Assembly: GCA_937930815.1 (NCBI GenBank)
Contig: CALHBQ010000264.1
Coordinates: 1-38,445, forward strand
Length of the DNA stretch: 38,445 nucleotides
Reading direction: 5' to 3'
Origin: an uncultured Saprospiraceae bacterium
GTDB taxonomy: Bacteria; Bacteroidota; Bacteroidia; Chitinophagales; Saprospiraceae
Shown here: in pieces, positions 26,482-36,247 of the stretch
Position numbering within the stretch: position 1 is the first letter of the stretch
How the letters are laid out: each line of letters starts with the position of its first letter
Translations under genes and position numbers: made by a program
The notes under the pieces: model-generated
The model's database searches: none
What the model saw: only the letters and a program-made list of their open reading frames with translations
What the model was told of the DNA's origin: nothing

Positions 26482-27923
26482 CCAACTTCTTCGATCTTTT
26501 TCTTTAGCCAATTTTTATAATAAATACTTTCAGCTTTTTCAAAATCGCGCTTTAATTTATCAATATCCTTTTGGAGTAAAACTTTACTAGTAAAGCCTTT
26601 CTTTGCTCGGATTTTGGCTAATCGCTTTGTTAGCTTAAATAGATTTGCATAGGCCAATTTTCGTGATGCAGCGAGAATGGTACTTCGTTTCAAAAACAAA
26701 CGAAATGAGTCCGTTAAAGAAAAAAGTGGTTCATCTTCGTTTAGGTCAAAATAGGTTTGCAACAATAGAACCTTTGCACCTAAACTATACCGTGGATCGG
26801 TATATTCAACTTGAAGCAAAAGTCCTAATACTTTTTCTAATTCACCAATATTGAAATAATAAGATGCCTTATTGAAACTATAGGCATTTTCTGCTCTATC
26901 TGGGTGTAATTTCAGTTTGTAATCTTCCATGAATTGTTCTACCCACTCTCTTTCATTAAGACGAGTACCTACCGTAATGATATTTTTGTAATACCATTCC
27001 CCTAAATACCCATTATCAAAAATAATTTCTCGATTAATTAAAATTTTGTACAGACTGAATATTTCATTCCAATATTCTTTTGCTCCTTTATTAATTTGAG
27101 AAGAACAGAAATTGGTGAGGTACGTGTAGAGGTTTATCTTTTCAAGAATAGTAAAAAGATGATCATGCTTAGTAATCATTTCCTTTGCTTCGGTATAACT
27201 TATTTTATCCCCTTTTTTAAATAGCCGATAAATATATATATACACTTTTAGCGAAGGGATTTCTGAATATTTATAAGCATTTTCTATCACTTCACTTATT
27301 GCAAAATTTTCAGAATCAAAGGAAATCTCTTTTTTCAAGGCTTTATTTCTTGCAATTTGTTCGATAACATCTCTCAATTTTTCTAATAAAAAAGCATACT
27401 CTAAAAAACTTTGCTTTTCATCATATTGCTCATTGTCCAGCAATTTTCCTTGGGAGCCAAAAAGCAATTCTCTTGATCTTAATTCATCTACCTTATTTTG
27501 CAAAAAATAAAGATCTCTCAAATCATTATTTTCATTTAGTTTATTTAAATGATCTAATTGTTTAGCTCCATGCCGAAATTGTTCCTTTTTACATAGGTAC
27601 TTATTGATAAAAATTTTATGTTTGCTCTCCTCTTCCTTAAAAATTTCATATGCCATGAAATTTTCAAGTTGACGCTTAGTATAGGTGAAAACCAGCGCTA
27701 ACTTCTTTTTATCCATCTTCCCTTTTCCATACATTTCTTTGTAAAGGGATTCTGGGTGACAAGTTTTTTCTGTAAAATTCGGATACAAATCACTGAGTAT
27801 AGACGTCAAGACTCTGACATCCTCATGTTTGTTAAAATATGGTGAATAAACAAATTCTTTAAAATAGGTCATCTCTTTTCTGGTAAAAGAGCGTAGAATC
27901 GAAATTAGAAAACTATTTTCCAT
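26478..27923 (-). CDS. Uncharacterised alpha-helical (TPR-like) protein, 481 aa
   Basis: Long ORF, Lys/Glu/Leu-rich: MENSFLISILRSFTRKEMTYFKEFVYSPYFNKHEDV...; no signal peptide. Stop overlaps convergent gene stop by 3 nt. Confidence 0.8.
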   Translation of the reverse strand: MENSFLISILRSFTRKEMTYFKEFVYSPYFNKHEDVRVLTSILSDLYPNFTEKTCHPESLYKEMYGKGKMDKKKLALVFTYTKRQLENFMAYEIFKEEESKHKIFINKYLCKKEQFRHGAKQLDHLNKLNENNDLRDLYFLQNKVDELRSRELLFGSQGKLLDNEQYDEKQSFLEYAFLLEKLRDVIEQIARNKALKKEISFDSENFAISEVIENAYKYSEIPSLKVYIYIYRLFKKGDKISYTEAKEMITKHDHLFTILEKINLYTYLTNFCSSQINKGAKEYWNEIFSLYKILINREIIFDNGYLGEWYYKNIITVGTRLNEREWVEQFMEDYKLKLHPDRAENAYSFNKASYYFNIGELEKVLGLLLQVEYTDPRYSLGAKVLLLQTYFDLNEDEPLFSLTDSFRLFLKRSTILAASRKLAYANLFKLTKRLAKIRAKKGFTSKVLLQKDIDKLKRDFEKAESIYYKNWLKKKIEEVG

Positions 27924-28037
27924 TATTTTTTCTCAACTTTTTAATTAAATAATTTACTCATAAACCGTTTATAATCAATAAGTTAACTAAATAAATTTTT
28001 ATTTTTTTGAGTATTTTTTCTCAAAAATAAATAAAAA

Positions 28038-28082
28038 TTGTTCTTTTTTCCATCTTAGATATACAGCACCTTTGTATTGTCC
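28038..28082 (+). promoter_or_regulatory. Putative promoter of giant repeat-protein gene, near-copy at 36203-36247
   Basis: TTGTTCTTTTTTCCATCTTAGATATACAGCACCTTTGTATTGTCC aligns ungapped to 36203-36247 with 35/45 identities; CACCTTTG resembles TAnnTTTG. Confidence 0.55.
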
Positions 28083-28170
28083 ACGAAATTATCCAAAACC
28101 CATATCTGTTATTTCACACTTTTCGTGTTTGGAAAAAAGGATTTAGTAACTTTTCAAAAAACACATTTGC

Positions 28171-31100
28171 ATGAACTATTTCTTGAAGCCAACAATAATA
28201 ATTGCCATTTTCCTCACGCTATTTGCAAACCCTCTTTTGGGCCAGCAAACAGGATGCTATACATTAGATAATTTTTTGTTAGGCAATAAGTTGGGCCAAA
28301 GTTTTTCAAGTTTACCAGGTGATTCGATTGGTAATGAGGCTGGTATGTACGTTACAGCCGAGTTATTCTATCTTGAAGACAACAACTTTGCCTTTGATAG
28401 CCTAACTGTGGTCAACGATGAAGTGCAGTCTGAATTTTATCATGGAATAAACAACCTACTCTCTTTAAGAAACATTACTGCCAAGTTTGATGTATTTGAC
28501 GCGCTTGGTGAAGCATATCATATTCAAATACATGGATATAATGAAGGCAATGGAGTAAACTTTGGCTTCAATGGCAATATTCCTCGATTTTATGAGAATT
28601 TTTCGGAGGTTCCTACATTTCTTTACCCAGGAGTTGAATTTGAGGCAATAGAAGTCCCCAATCCAAATGGCTCAGGAACATATTTTGTAATTTCTATTTT
28701 TAGTGACACCAACATCTATGAAGTAAGCATAGGTGGTGAAAATATACTTATTGATAATTTTTGCTTTGATCAAAATCCCAACGTAGATTGTAAAATCTAT
28801 AATCCCATGAACGTACCGGTGTGTGGCCCAGACAACAGTCTTTCGTTAGACTTGTATGTTAGCCATACACCGGCTAACGATCTTCTTGTAAATGTTTCCT
28901 TAAGTGGTATTCCTTTGGGCGTACGCACCCTTTCAAATAAAAAAATAGTACTTTCCAATCTCCAGCAATTGGGCAATCTTCCAGATATCTTAGAAGTTGT
29001 TTTGGAGGAAGTTGACGGAAATTGCACTTCAACTACTTTTATTAGAAAACCCGAATGCACAGGAACAAATCCTTTGGATCCTTGTCAAATTATTGATCCT
29101 TCATTTAGTTTTAGCTATTGCGACGCCAACGGTGATTTTTTGGCAAATCTAAATTTTGATACAACAGGTGTTACTGACTCCTTTCAACTTAGGATTCTTT
29201 CAAACTTCTTAGAAACTTATTCCTACAGTGATTTACCGATTACTATTCCATTTAATGATTCTATGGATTGGATTGATGTAAATACTGGTTTAAACTGGAT
29301 CGCAGAAATTACGGACATTGGAATAGATTCTTGCAGAACCTCCTTTAGAACCAATGATGTTTTGTTGTGTGGAAATGATTGCACATTTAGCAATTTTGTA
29401 GTAACAGATGTTTCTTGCAAAACTTCTTTAGATAGCTTCTTTCTATCTTTTAATTTCGATACCATACAGCCATTGAATGATAGTTTTGCAGTTATTGTTG
29501 ACCAAAATTTCATTGGTACATTTGGTTATGATCAATTGCCGATTCAGAACATGGCGATTGAGCATAGTGGTTACAATTTCCATTCACTAACTGTTTTTGA
29601 TTATACAGGAAGCGATATCCCAACGACCTGCCAAAATACAATCAACTTCCCTACCCTTTGTAGAGAATGTCCTGAAAACTTGACCGCAGGTATGATTTCG
29701 CCGCCAAACATTAGCGGACAATATACCTTCTTTGTGGACATGTATCGGCCAGCAAATGAACTAGGTCGTTTTGAATTATTTTATGATAATAACCTAATAG
29801 ATACTTTTTCTTATAGCCAATTGCCTCTCGGTCAAAACTTCAATTGTTTGGACTACAGCGATTCTTTAAAAATTAGTATAAAAGATATTGACAATGCAAA
29901 TTGTGAAGCCTCTACGCTTCTGCTAATCAACTGTGATTCAGTTTGTTATGTCCCAAATTACACTACTAACATTTTAAATTGTTCTACAACAAATTTTGAT
30001 TTAAACTTAGATTTTAATCCCACGAACAATCCCATTACTGTAAGAGTCTCAGTCAACGGAACAACGGTAGGAACCGGTTCCGTTGCTGGCTCTTTGACTT
30101 TTCAAAACATTCCACTTCAGACAGCGGGCAACTTAAACATTTTGGTTTGTGAAATTGGAAATCCAAACCCAGATTGCTGTGTTGAAGTTGAAATCCCAAA
30201 TCCATGTCCAATTCCTCAATGTGAGTTGGAAATCTTAAACGCGACGCCTTCTGCTTGCGATGCAGACGGTAATTTCATAATTGATCTGGAAGTTAGCGCT
30301 TCGAACCCAACAGGTTCTAATTTCGTCATTTTTGTAAATGGAAATTTACAAACTACTTCCAATTACAATCAAAATCTTCAGCAATTTCAATTAGGTCCTT
30401 TTGACGGAACAGTCACTACTCCATTTGAAATTGAAATATTCGATGTATTAAATAACGATTGTATAGCATCCTTAGACTTAAACAGTCCCAACTGCAAACC
30501 TACACCTTGTTCCATTTCCAGTATTGAAGCAGATATCACCAATTGTGTAGGTGATAATTTCAGTTTGGATATTGATTTTGAATATAATAATGTAAGCAGT
30601 TCATTTTTTACATTATTTGTTGAAGGTGAGGCTCAAGGCTTTAGGCCTTTTAATACAGTGCCTTTCAATATTTCAAATTTGACAAGTGATGGAGATGATG
30701 AAATAAGCGTACGTATTTGTGATTTAGAAGATAATGCTTGTTGCGCAACTATACTAATTCCAAATATTTGCAATGATTGTGAGATTCTTGATTTTCAAGT
30801 AACTCCACAAAGTTGTAATACAAATCAACGATTTAATTTTTTATTGACAAGTGAGATAAATGCTCTCCCAACTGATTCTTTTGATGTATTTGTTGATAGA
30901 CAATTATATACAAGTTTTGGATTTTTAGATTTACCAACCTTAAATTCAACTGGGTTGTTAATTGGTGATTTTGATGGAAGTATTTTAACTGGCTATACAA
31001 TTGGGATTGCCAGCAAAACATATAATTTCTGTTCAAAAGATACCACTTTACAGTACATATGCCCTCCTCCTCCATCTTGTGAATTGAGTAATCTAACAAT

Positions 31101-34100
31101 TACAGATTTACCTTGCGATGCGGATGGTAATTATTTAATTGACATTGATTTTGATAGAGCGAATACGCTTTCAGATTCTTTCAATTTATATCAAAATGGT
31201 TTAATCTACGGTACTTACCACTATGATGAATTATCATTGCAAATTGGTAGTTTTGAAGGAGATGGAAGTACTTTAAACTTTTTAGCTACAGATTTAATTG
31301 ATTCAGATTGTAGAATTACAAGTTCAATTACAGGGCCCCAATGTGTGCAACCTTGCGCAATGTCAAATTTAATATTGCAACCTACTCAATGTAATTCTGA
31401 TGGAACTTATAATTTAGTCTTAAATTTCATTGCAGCAAATCCGACTTCAGATAGATTTGAAGTTTATATTGATGGTAGTTTAAATGGAACTTACACTTAC
31501 GCAGATGATTTACCTTTACAAATAAATTCCTTACCTGGAAATGATTCAAATGTCGATATCGTAATCAGAGATATAGAGAATATTGATTGTCGAATAAGTG
31601 GTTTTTATCAATCACCTTTCTGCACTCTTCCGTGTTCGATTGAAAATTTTGTTGCAGAAGCTGAAGGATGTGATATAGATGGAAATTTCTTAATTAACAT
31701 TGATTTTGATTTATTAAATCCAGTTTCGGATTCATTTCAAATTTTCATCAATGGAGTCAATAATGGTATTTTTTTAAATGACAATACCTCGATTCAGATG
31801 GGCCCATTCCCAGGAAACCAGAGCACTTTAGATTTTGAAGTAATAGATGTTGGAGACCAAGATTGCTCCGCAACCACAACTTTAGTATCTCCTAACTGTG
31901 TGGTTCGTAGTTGTCAGCTTTGGGGATTTGATGCGACACTTCAAAATTGCGATGCAAATCAAGAATTCACGGCAACAATAGATTTCAACTACTTAGACGA
32001 AGGTTCTGGTTTTGAATTATTCGAAAATGGAATCTCAAAAGGTAATTTCAATTATGGTTCGCCGCTCAACGTTGGACCTTACCCTGCTGATGGTTCAACA
32101 ATTAATTTTGAAATCATTGATAATGAGGATACAAATTGCCGATTAACAGGTACAATTAAAAGTCCAGTTTGTAATCCACCGTGTGATTTATCAGGTTTAG
32201 AAATAAACGATACGAAATGTTTGGGAGATGGAAACTTCTCTTTTGAGTTGAAATTTGACAGGCAATTTGCATCTGATTCATTTAACCTTTCAGGGCCAAA
32301 TGGATTTCAGGCAACCTACTCATATTTGGAAATGCCAATTTTGGTCGGCCCTTTGAATGGCGACGGGACGACTTCCTATCCTTTCCAAATTACAGACCAG
32401 CTTTCCTCAAACTGTACGATTGCCTTTAGCATTTTTGCAGAAGATTGTGTTTGTGAAATTTCGAATTTAATTGCCTCAACCACAGCTTGTGATGCAAATC
32501 AAAAATATTCAATCAATTTAGATTTTGATGTAAAGAATTCAGGAACCTCTTTTCTATTAGAAGGAAATGGATTTTCACAACAATATGATTATCAAGATTT
32601 GTCTTTGATTTTTGGTTCATTTGATGGTAATGAAACAACAAACACCTACACGGTTACCGATGTTTCGCGTTCTGGATGTTCAGAAACTTTTGATATAACA
32701 GCTCCCCTTTGTGTAGAGCCATGCGTCCTTAGCGATGTTGAAATAACAGAAATCATTTGTGATAATCAGGGCAGCTTTACTGCAACAATTGATTTTACTC
32801 ACAACAATGATCTTTCTAGTGAATTTAGAATAGGCCAAGAAATTTTCACCTATTCTTCATTACCGATTACCATCGGACCATTCGTTGGTGATGGAACAAC
32901 AACTCAAAATCTTACTATAACCGATTTAACAGATCAGGCTTGTACACTGCCGCTTTTTATTCCTGCAAATTTCTGCGGAGCAAATTGTAGCATTACAAAC
33001 TTACAAGCACTTGTTTCAGCCTGTGACTCATCAGGCAATTTCAATCTCGACTTGCAATTTGACTTTGATAATACGAACCAAGCAGGTTTTCTGGCGACAG
33101 TGAACGGCATACCCGTTGGCACTTTCTCATATAATGTCCCTCAACCGATTTCTCTTGGCACTTTTCCAGGTGATAATGTTACGAATTATAACGTTGCTGT
33201 TTTTGACTTGGAATCTTCGCTATGTTTTTCCGCCGTTTCACTTCCGCCAGTAAACTGCTTGCCGTGTGAATTTACCGAATTAACCACTACCATTACTGAT
33301 TGTGATGCCAACGAAGATTTTTCTGTTTGGCTTAGATTTAAAGAACAAAATGGAAGTAGTAATGGGTTTACCATTACAGGTAACGGAGTTAATTATGGTT
33401 CTTATGCCTACTCAGATCTTCCACTAAATCTAGGTCCATTTGATGGAGACGGAACTTCAGTTTATGAATTTTTAATCAATGACATTGCTGATTCCGAATG
33501 TAACATTGAAACTTCCATAGGCCCAGTAGATTGTGAAATTGACAATTGCAAAATTTACGATGTTTCTTCCACGCCGACCGCATGTGATGCAAACGGAGAA
33601 TTCTTCGTAGATCTTCGATTAAAAAATGATGATCCTGGCAACGATGGTTTTTCTGTCCGAGGAAACGGAACTGTTTATGGCATTTTCAGCTATGGTGCGC
33701 TCCCGATTCGTTTGGGGCCATTTGTAGGTGACGGCAATACCGATTATGAATTCATTATTTCCGATGTAGAAAAAAGTGATTGCGTAAATTACACCACAAT
33801 CGGTTCGATAGATTGTAATATCACTGATTGTAGCATTACTGATTTGAATATTGAACTATTGGATTGTAATGGTGATGGCACTTACCAAGTTGAGGTTGAT
33901 TTCAAATATGAAAATGAAACCAATACAACATTTGACCTAAGTACAACTCGCGGACTATTTGGAACCTATAATTTATCTGATCTTCCATTGACAATTACGG
34001 ATTTTCCAATCAACGGAAATCCTTTCGATGCGATTAGAGTTTGTATGACTGATAGTCATATTTGCTGTGCTTCCTCATTTTTCCCTGCTCCTGATTGTGA

Positions 34101-35598
34101 TGGCGCATGTATAGAGTTTGAGTTATTGTCAGCAGGGATGATATTTGATTCGATATCTGAAACTGTAATAGTTGAGAATGACGTTTTAGTCCAAACCAAT
34201 TCATTGTTTACTGGGACATCGGTAATGAATTATGATTCTGTCATAGTAGAAGAAGCGAATCAATTTTTTGATGCATCAATTGGTCTTCAAATTACGACGT
34301 TAAACGCAACGGTCGATTTTGATTTTCCTAATTTCCCAGGTGTGCCATGTAGAGAAGTAACCTTAAATTATTACCAATCTGGTAACCTAAACAACATAAG
34401 TGTCAACGATCAACCAATACAGATTTTTACAAATTTTGAGGACATTCCATACACTATTGGAAATGGAGTCAATGTAGAAGTGTTCCCAGTCAATAGCCGA
34501 GAAGGAAGTATAAAGCTTAAAGGGTTTATTAGACAATTAAAGATTGGAGGTTCAAATTTAAGTATTGACAATATCTGTTACAACGAGTGCCAAAACTTAA
34601 CAAGCGTTTGGCCTGGTGATATCAATACGGATAATTTAGTGAGTAATCTTGATATACTCAATTTAGGTGTTGCTTTTGGGGCTGTCGGACCAATGCGAGA
34701 TGAATTCAATGTAAATTGGGAAGAATTATCAAGTGAAGATTGGCTTAGAAATTTTGGTCGAGGAGTCAATTTCAAACATAGTGATTGTAACGGTGATGGT
34801 ATCATTGATAAAAATGATTTGGAGGTCATGGAAGCCAATTATGGTTTATCCAATGATCCAATTCTAACTTTTCCACCAGAAATTCCACCGCCAACAGCTC
34901 CAAGAATTTATATTGAATATCCAGATCCAAGTACAATTGAACCGAATGTTCCATTTACAATGAATGTGATGTTGGCCGAAGAATCTAACCCAATATTCAA
35001 CTTGTATGGTTTAGCATTTAATCTGCGATACGACAATACTTCGATCCAAATCTTACAAGATGTTACATACCCTCCAAGCTGGTACGGAGATCAAAATAAT
35101 GACTTAGTTACGATTGATAAAGTTTTCAATAGCGCAGGTGTTGCAAACATTGGCATGACGCGTATCAATCAAGAAAATGTAACAGGCTATGGTATGATTG
35201 CCCAAATTGATGGGATTATCATTGTGGAAGATATCGTACAACGCCAAGGAAGGATAGACATCGAGATAGATGGTATTGCTTCTATTTCAAAAGATGAATT
35301 ATCGGTGCCAATTAATGGGACAGTGAGTACGCTTGGATTTGAACCTTCGAGCACAATTCAAACTTTTGACGGAAGTCTTGAAGTTTTTCCAAATCCAACA
35401 AATGACAAATTCTATTTTGAAATAGATAATGAACAAAAAATTGATTTGATAGAAATTTTATCCGCAGATGGAAAGGTCTTGCAATCGCTCATCCCAAAGG
35501 CGAACTATGTTTCTCTTGACCAACATCTGCCAGGCATTTATATTGTCAAATTTGTTATTGATGGCAACCAATATTATGATAAGGTTGTAAAACAATAG
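28171..35598 (+). CDS. Giant secreted protein: 19 tandem four-cysteine repeats, paired flanking domains, dockerin-like and cohesin-like modules, T9SS type A sorting domain, 2475 aa
   Basis: Signal peptide MNYFLKPTIIIAIFLTLFANPLLGQ; repeats with C-x11-C ... C-x10-C; dockerin-like GDINTDNLVSNLDILNLGVAFG...DCNGDGIIDKNDLEVMEANYG; C-terminal LEVFPNPTNDKFYFEI...GIYIVKFVIDGNQYYDKVVKQ. Confidence 0.9.
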   Translation: MNYFLKPTIIIAIFLTLFANPLLGQQTGCYTLDNFLLGNKLGQSFSSLPGDSIGNEAGMYVTAELFYLEDNNFAFDSLTVVNDEVQSEFYHGINNLLSLRNITAKFDVFDALGEAYHIQIHGYNEGNGVNFGFNGNIPRFYENFSEVPTFLYPGVEFEAIEVPNPNGSGTYFVISIFSDTNIYEVSIGGENILIDNFCFDQNPNVDCKIYNPMNVPVCGPDNSLSLDLYVSHTPANDLLVNVSLSGIPLGVRTLSNKKIVLSNLQQLGNLPDILEVVLEEVDGNCTSTTFIRKPECTGTNPLDPCQIIDPSFSFSYCDANGDFLANLNFDTTGVTDSFQLRILSNFLETYSYSDLPITIPFNDSMDWIDVNTGLNWIAEITDIGIDSCRTSFRTNDVLLCGNDCTFSNFVVTDVSCKTSLDSFFLSFNFDTIQPLNDSFAVIVDQNFIGTFGYDQLPIQNMAIEHSGYNFHSLTVFDYTGSDIPTTCQNTINFPTLCRECPENLTAGMISPPNISGQYTFFVDMYRPANELGRFELFYDNNLIDTFSYSQLPLGQNFNCLDYSDSLKISIKDIDNANCEASTLLLINCDSVCYVPNYTTNILNCSTTNFDLNLDFNPTNNPITVRVSVNGTTVGTGSVAGSLTFQNIPLQTAGNLNILVCEIGNPNPDCCVEVEIPNPCPIPQCELEILNATPSACDADGNFIIDLEVSASNPTGSNFVIFVNGNLQTTSNYNQNLQQFQLGPFDGTVTTPFEIEIFDVLNNDCIASLDLNSPNCKPTPCSISSIEADITNCVGDNFSLDIDFEYNNVSSSFFTLFVEGEAQGFRPFNTVPFNISNLTSDGDDEISVRICDLEDNACCATILIPNICNDCEILDFQVTPQSCNTNQRFNFLLTSEINALPTDSFDVFVDRQLYTSFGFLDLPTLNSTGLLIGDFDGSILTGYTIGIASKTYNFCSKDTTLQYICPPPPSCELSNLTITDLPCDADGNYLIDIDFDRANTLSDSFNLYQNGLIYGTYHYDELSLQIGSFEGDGSTLNFLATDLIDSDCRITSSITGPQCVQPCAMSNLILQPTQCNSDGTYNLVLNFIAANPTSDRFEVYIDGSLNGTYTYADDLPLQINSLPGNDSNVDIVIRDIENIDCRISGFYQSPFCTLPCSIENFVAEAEGCDIDGNFLINIDFDLLNPVSDSFQIFINGVNNGIFLNDNTSIQMGPFPGNQSTLDFEVIDVGDQDCSATTTLVSPNCVVRSCQLWGFDATLQNCDANQEFTATIDFNYLDEGSGFELFENGISKGNFNYGSPLNVGPYPADGSTINFEIIDNEDTNCRLTGTIKSPVCNPPCDLSGLEINDTKCLGDGNFSFELKFDRQFASDSFNLSGPNGFQATYSYLEMPILVGPLNGDGTTSYPFQITDQLSSNCTIAFSIFAEDCVCEISNLIASTTACDANQKYSINLDFDVKNSGTSFLLEGNGFSQQYDYQDLSLIFGSFDGNETTNTYTVTDVSRSGCSETFDITAPLCVEPCVLSDVEITEIICDNQGSFTATIDFTHNNDLSSEFRIGQEIFTYSSLPITIGPFVGDGTTTQNLTITDLTDQACTLPLFIPANFCGANCSITNLQALVSACDSSGNFNLDLQFDFDNTNQAGFLATVNGIPVGTFSYNVPQPISLGTFPGDNVTNYNVAVFDLESSLCFSAVSLPPVNCLPCEFTELTTTITDCDANEDFSVWLRFKEQNGSSNGFTITGNGVNYGSYAYSDLPLNLGPFDGDGTSVYEFLINDIADSECNIETSIGPVDCEIDNCKIYDVSSTPTACDANGEFFVDLRLKNDDPGNDGFSVRGNGTVYGIFSYGALPIRLGPFVGDGNTDYEFIISDVEKSDCVNYTTIGSIDCNITDCSITDLNIELLDCNGDGTYQVEVDFKYENETNTTFDLSTTRGLFGTYNLSDLPLTITDFPINGNPFDAIRVCMTDSHICCASSFFPAPDCDGACIEFELLSAGMIFDSISETVIVENDVLVQTNSLFTGTSVMNYDSVIVEEANQFFDASIGLQITTLNATVDFDFPNFPGVPCREVTLNYYQSGNLNNISVNDQPIQIFTNFEDIPYTIGNGVNVEVFPVNSREGSIKLKGFIRQLKIGGSNLSIDNICYNECQNLTSVWPGDINTDNLVSNLDILNLGVAFGAVGPMRDEFNVNWEELSSEDWLRNFGRGVNFKHSDCNGDGIIDKNDLEVMEANYGLSNDPILTFPPEIPPPTAPRIYIEYPDPSTIEPNVPFTMNVMLAEESNPIFNLYGLAFNLRYDNTSIQILQDVTYPPSWYGDQNNDLVTIDKVFNSAGVANIGMTRINQENVTGYGMIAQIDGIIIVEDIVQRQGRIDIEIDGIASISKDELSVPINGTVSTLGFEPSSTIQTFDGSLEVFPNPTNDKFYFEIDNEQKIDLIEILSADGKVLQSLIPKANYVSLDQHLPGIYIVKFVIDGNQYYDKVVKQ
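28789..34098 (+). repeat. Protein-level tandem repeat array (19 units of ~85-95 aa) within the giant CDS
   Basis: Units such as CELSNLTITDLPCDADGNYLIDIDFDRANTLSDSFNLYQNGLIYGTYHYDELSLQIGSFEGDGSTLNFLATDLIDSDCRITSSITGPQC recur head to tail. Confidence 0.9.
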
Positions 35599-35622
35599 GC
35601 CAAGAATAAATTCTTGACCTAT
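35596..35622 (+). terminator. Hairpin immediately after giant gene stop
   Basis: TAGGCCAAGAA-taaa-TTCTTGACCTA (one mismatch), followed by tcatcattttt. Confidence 0.6.
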
Positions 35623-35627
35623 CATCA

Positions 35628-35727
35628 TTTTTCCAGCGTTTTAGAATGAATGGGTTTGTTGAAAGCCAATTTTATTTAATAAAAGCTGAAAATAGAGACC
35701 GTTTCTGGGGACAGGAGCGGTCTTTTT
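35628..35727 (+). ncRNA. Putative 3'-UTR/sRNA element copy A
   Basis: TTTTTCCAGCGT..., GTTTGTTGAAAGCCAATT (35654-35671), then 11-bp hairpin GACCGTTTCTG-GGGA-CAGGAGCGGTC + T5; shared with 36276-36394. Confidence 0.4.
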
Positions 35728-36202
35728 CTTTTAGAAGTCCTTGTCTTTTATTAAAACCTCTATCTCCAATTTGGGCAAGGATAACTCCAAAACCCAAATT
35801 TCATTATTTTCAAGTATGGTTTCTAACACAAATACCCAGTTTGTGGTATAAATTGAGTCCAATTAGGAAATTTTCTCATGTAAACGAGAAATTCTAATCT
35901 TCTTCTTCCTTAATTACTAATTCTTTCAAAAATACCATAATCCCCAAAAAATAATTAAAATAACATTGAACTATCTGTAACATATTGGAGCATCTATTAC
36001 AACTTTCGCTCAATTTCCACTTCAAAACAACCAATTCCAATATATAAAGAATATTTTCACTATAAATCACTTTTTTTTTAGAAAAAAGTAGCTTTTATAA
36101 TTAAAAATAATCAGTTTTTAAGCATAAAATATTTCATAAACAACTGATTTACAGTACATTAAGTTGTTTTTTATATTTTTTACATCCAATAATTATCAAT
36201 TT

Positions 36203-36247
36203 TTGTTCTTTTTATCAACCCTGATATGCTGCATCTTTGTATTGTCA
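36203..36247 (+). promoter_or_regulatory. Near-copy of the giant-gene promoter, not followed by a CDS
   Basis: TTGTTCTTTTTATCAACCCTGATATGCTGCATCTTTGTATTGTCA, 35/45 identical to 28038-28082. Confidence 0.55.

Noticed and set aside
28077-28271. 64-aa + ORF overlapping the start of the giant gene
   Set aside because: Overlaps the giant gene's signal peptide in another frame; no independent support.
28789-34098. Possible DNA-level tandem repeat or CRISPR-like array
   Set aside because: Repetition is at the protein level; nucleotide sequence of units is strongly diverged and in one open frame, with no direct repeats/spacers.
35646-35897. 83-aa + ORF downstream of the giant gene
   Set aside because: Spans the copy A element and its terminator hairpin; composition not protein-like.
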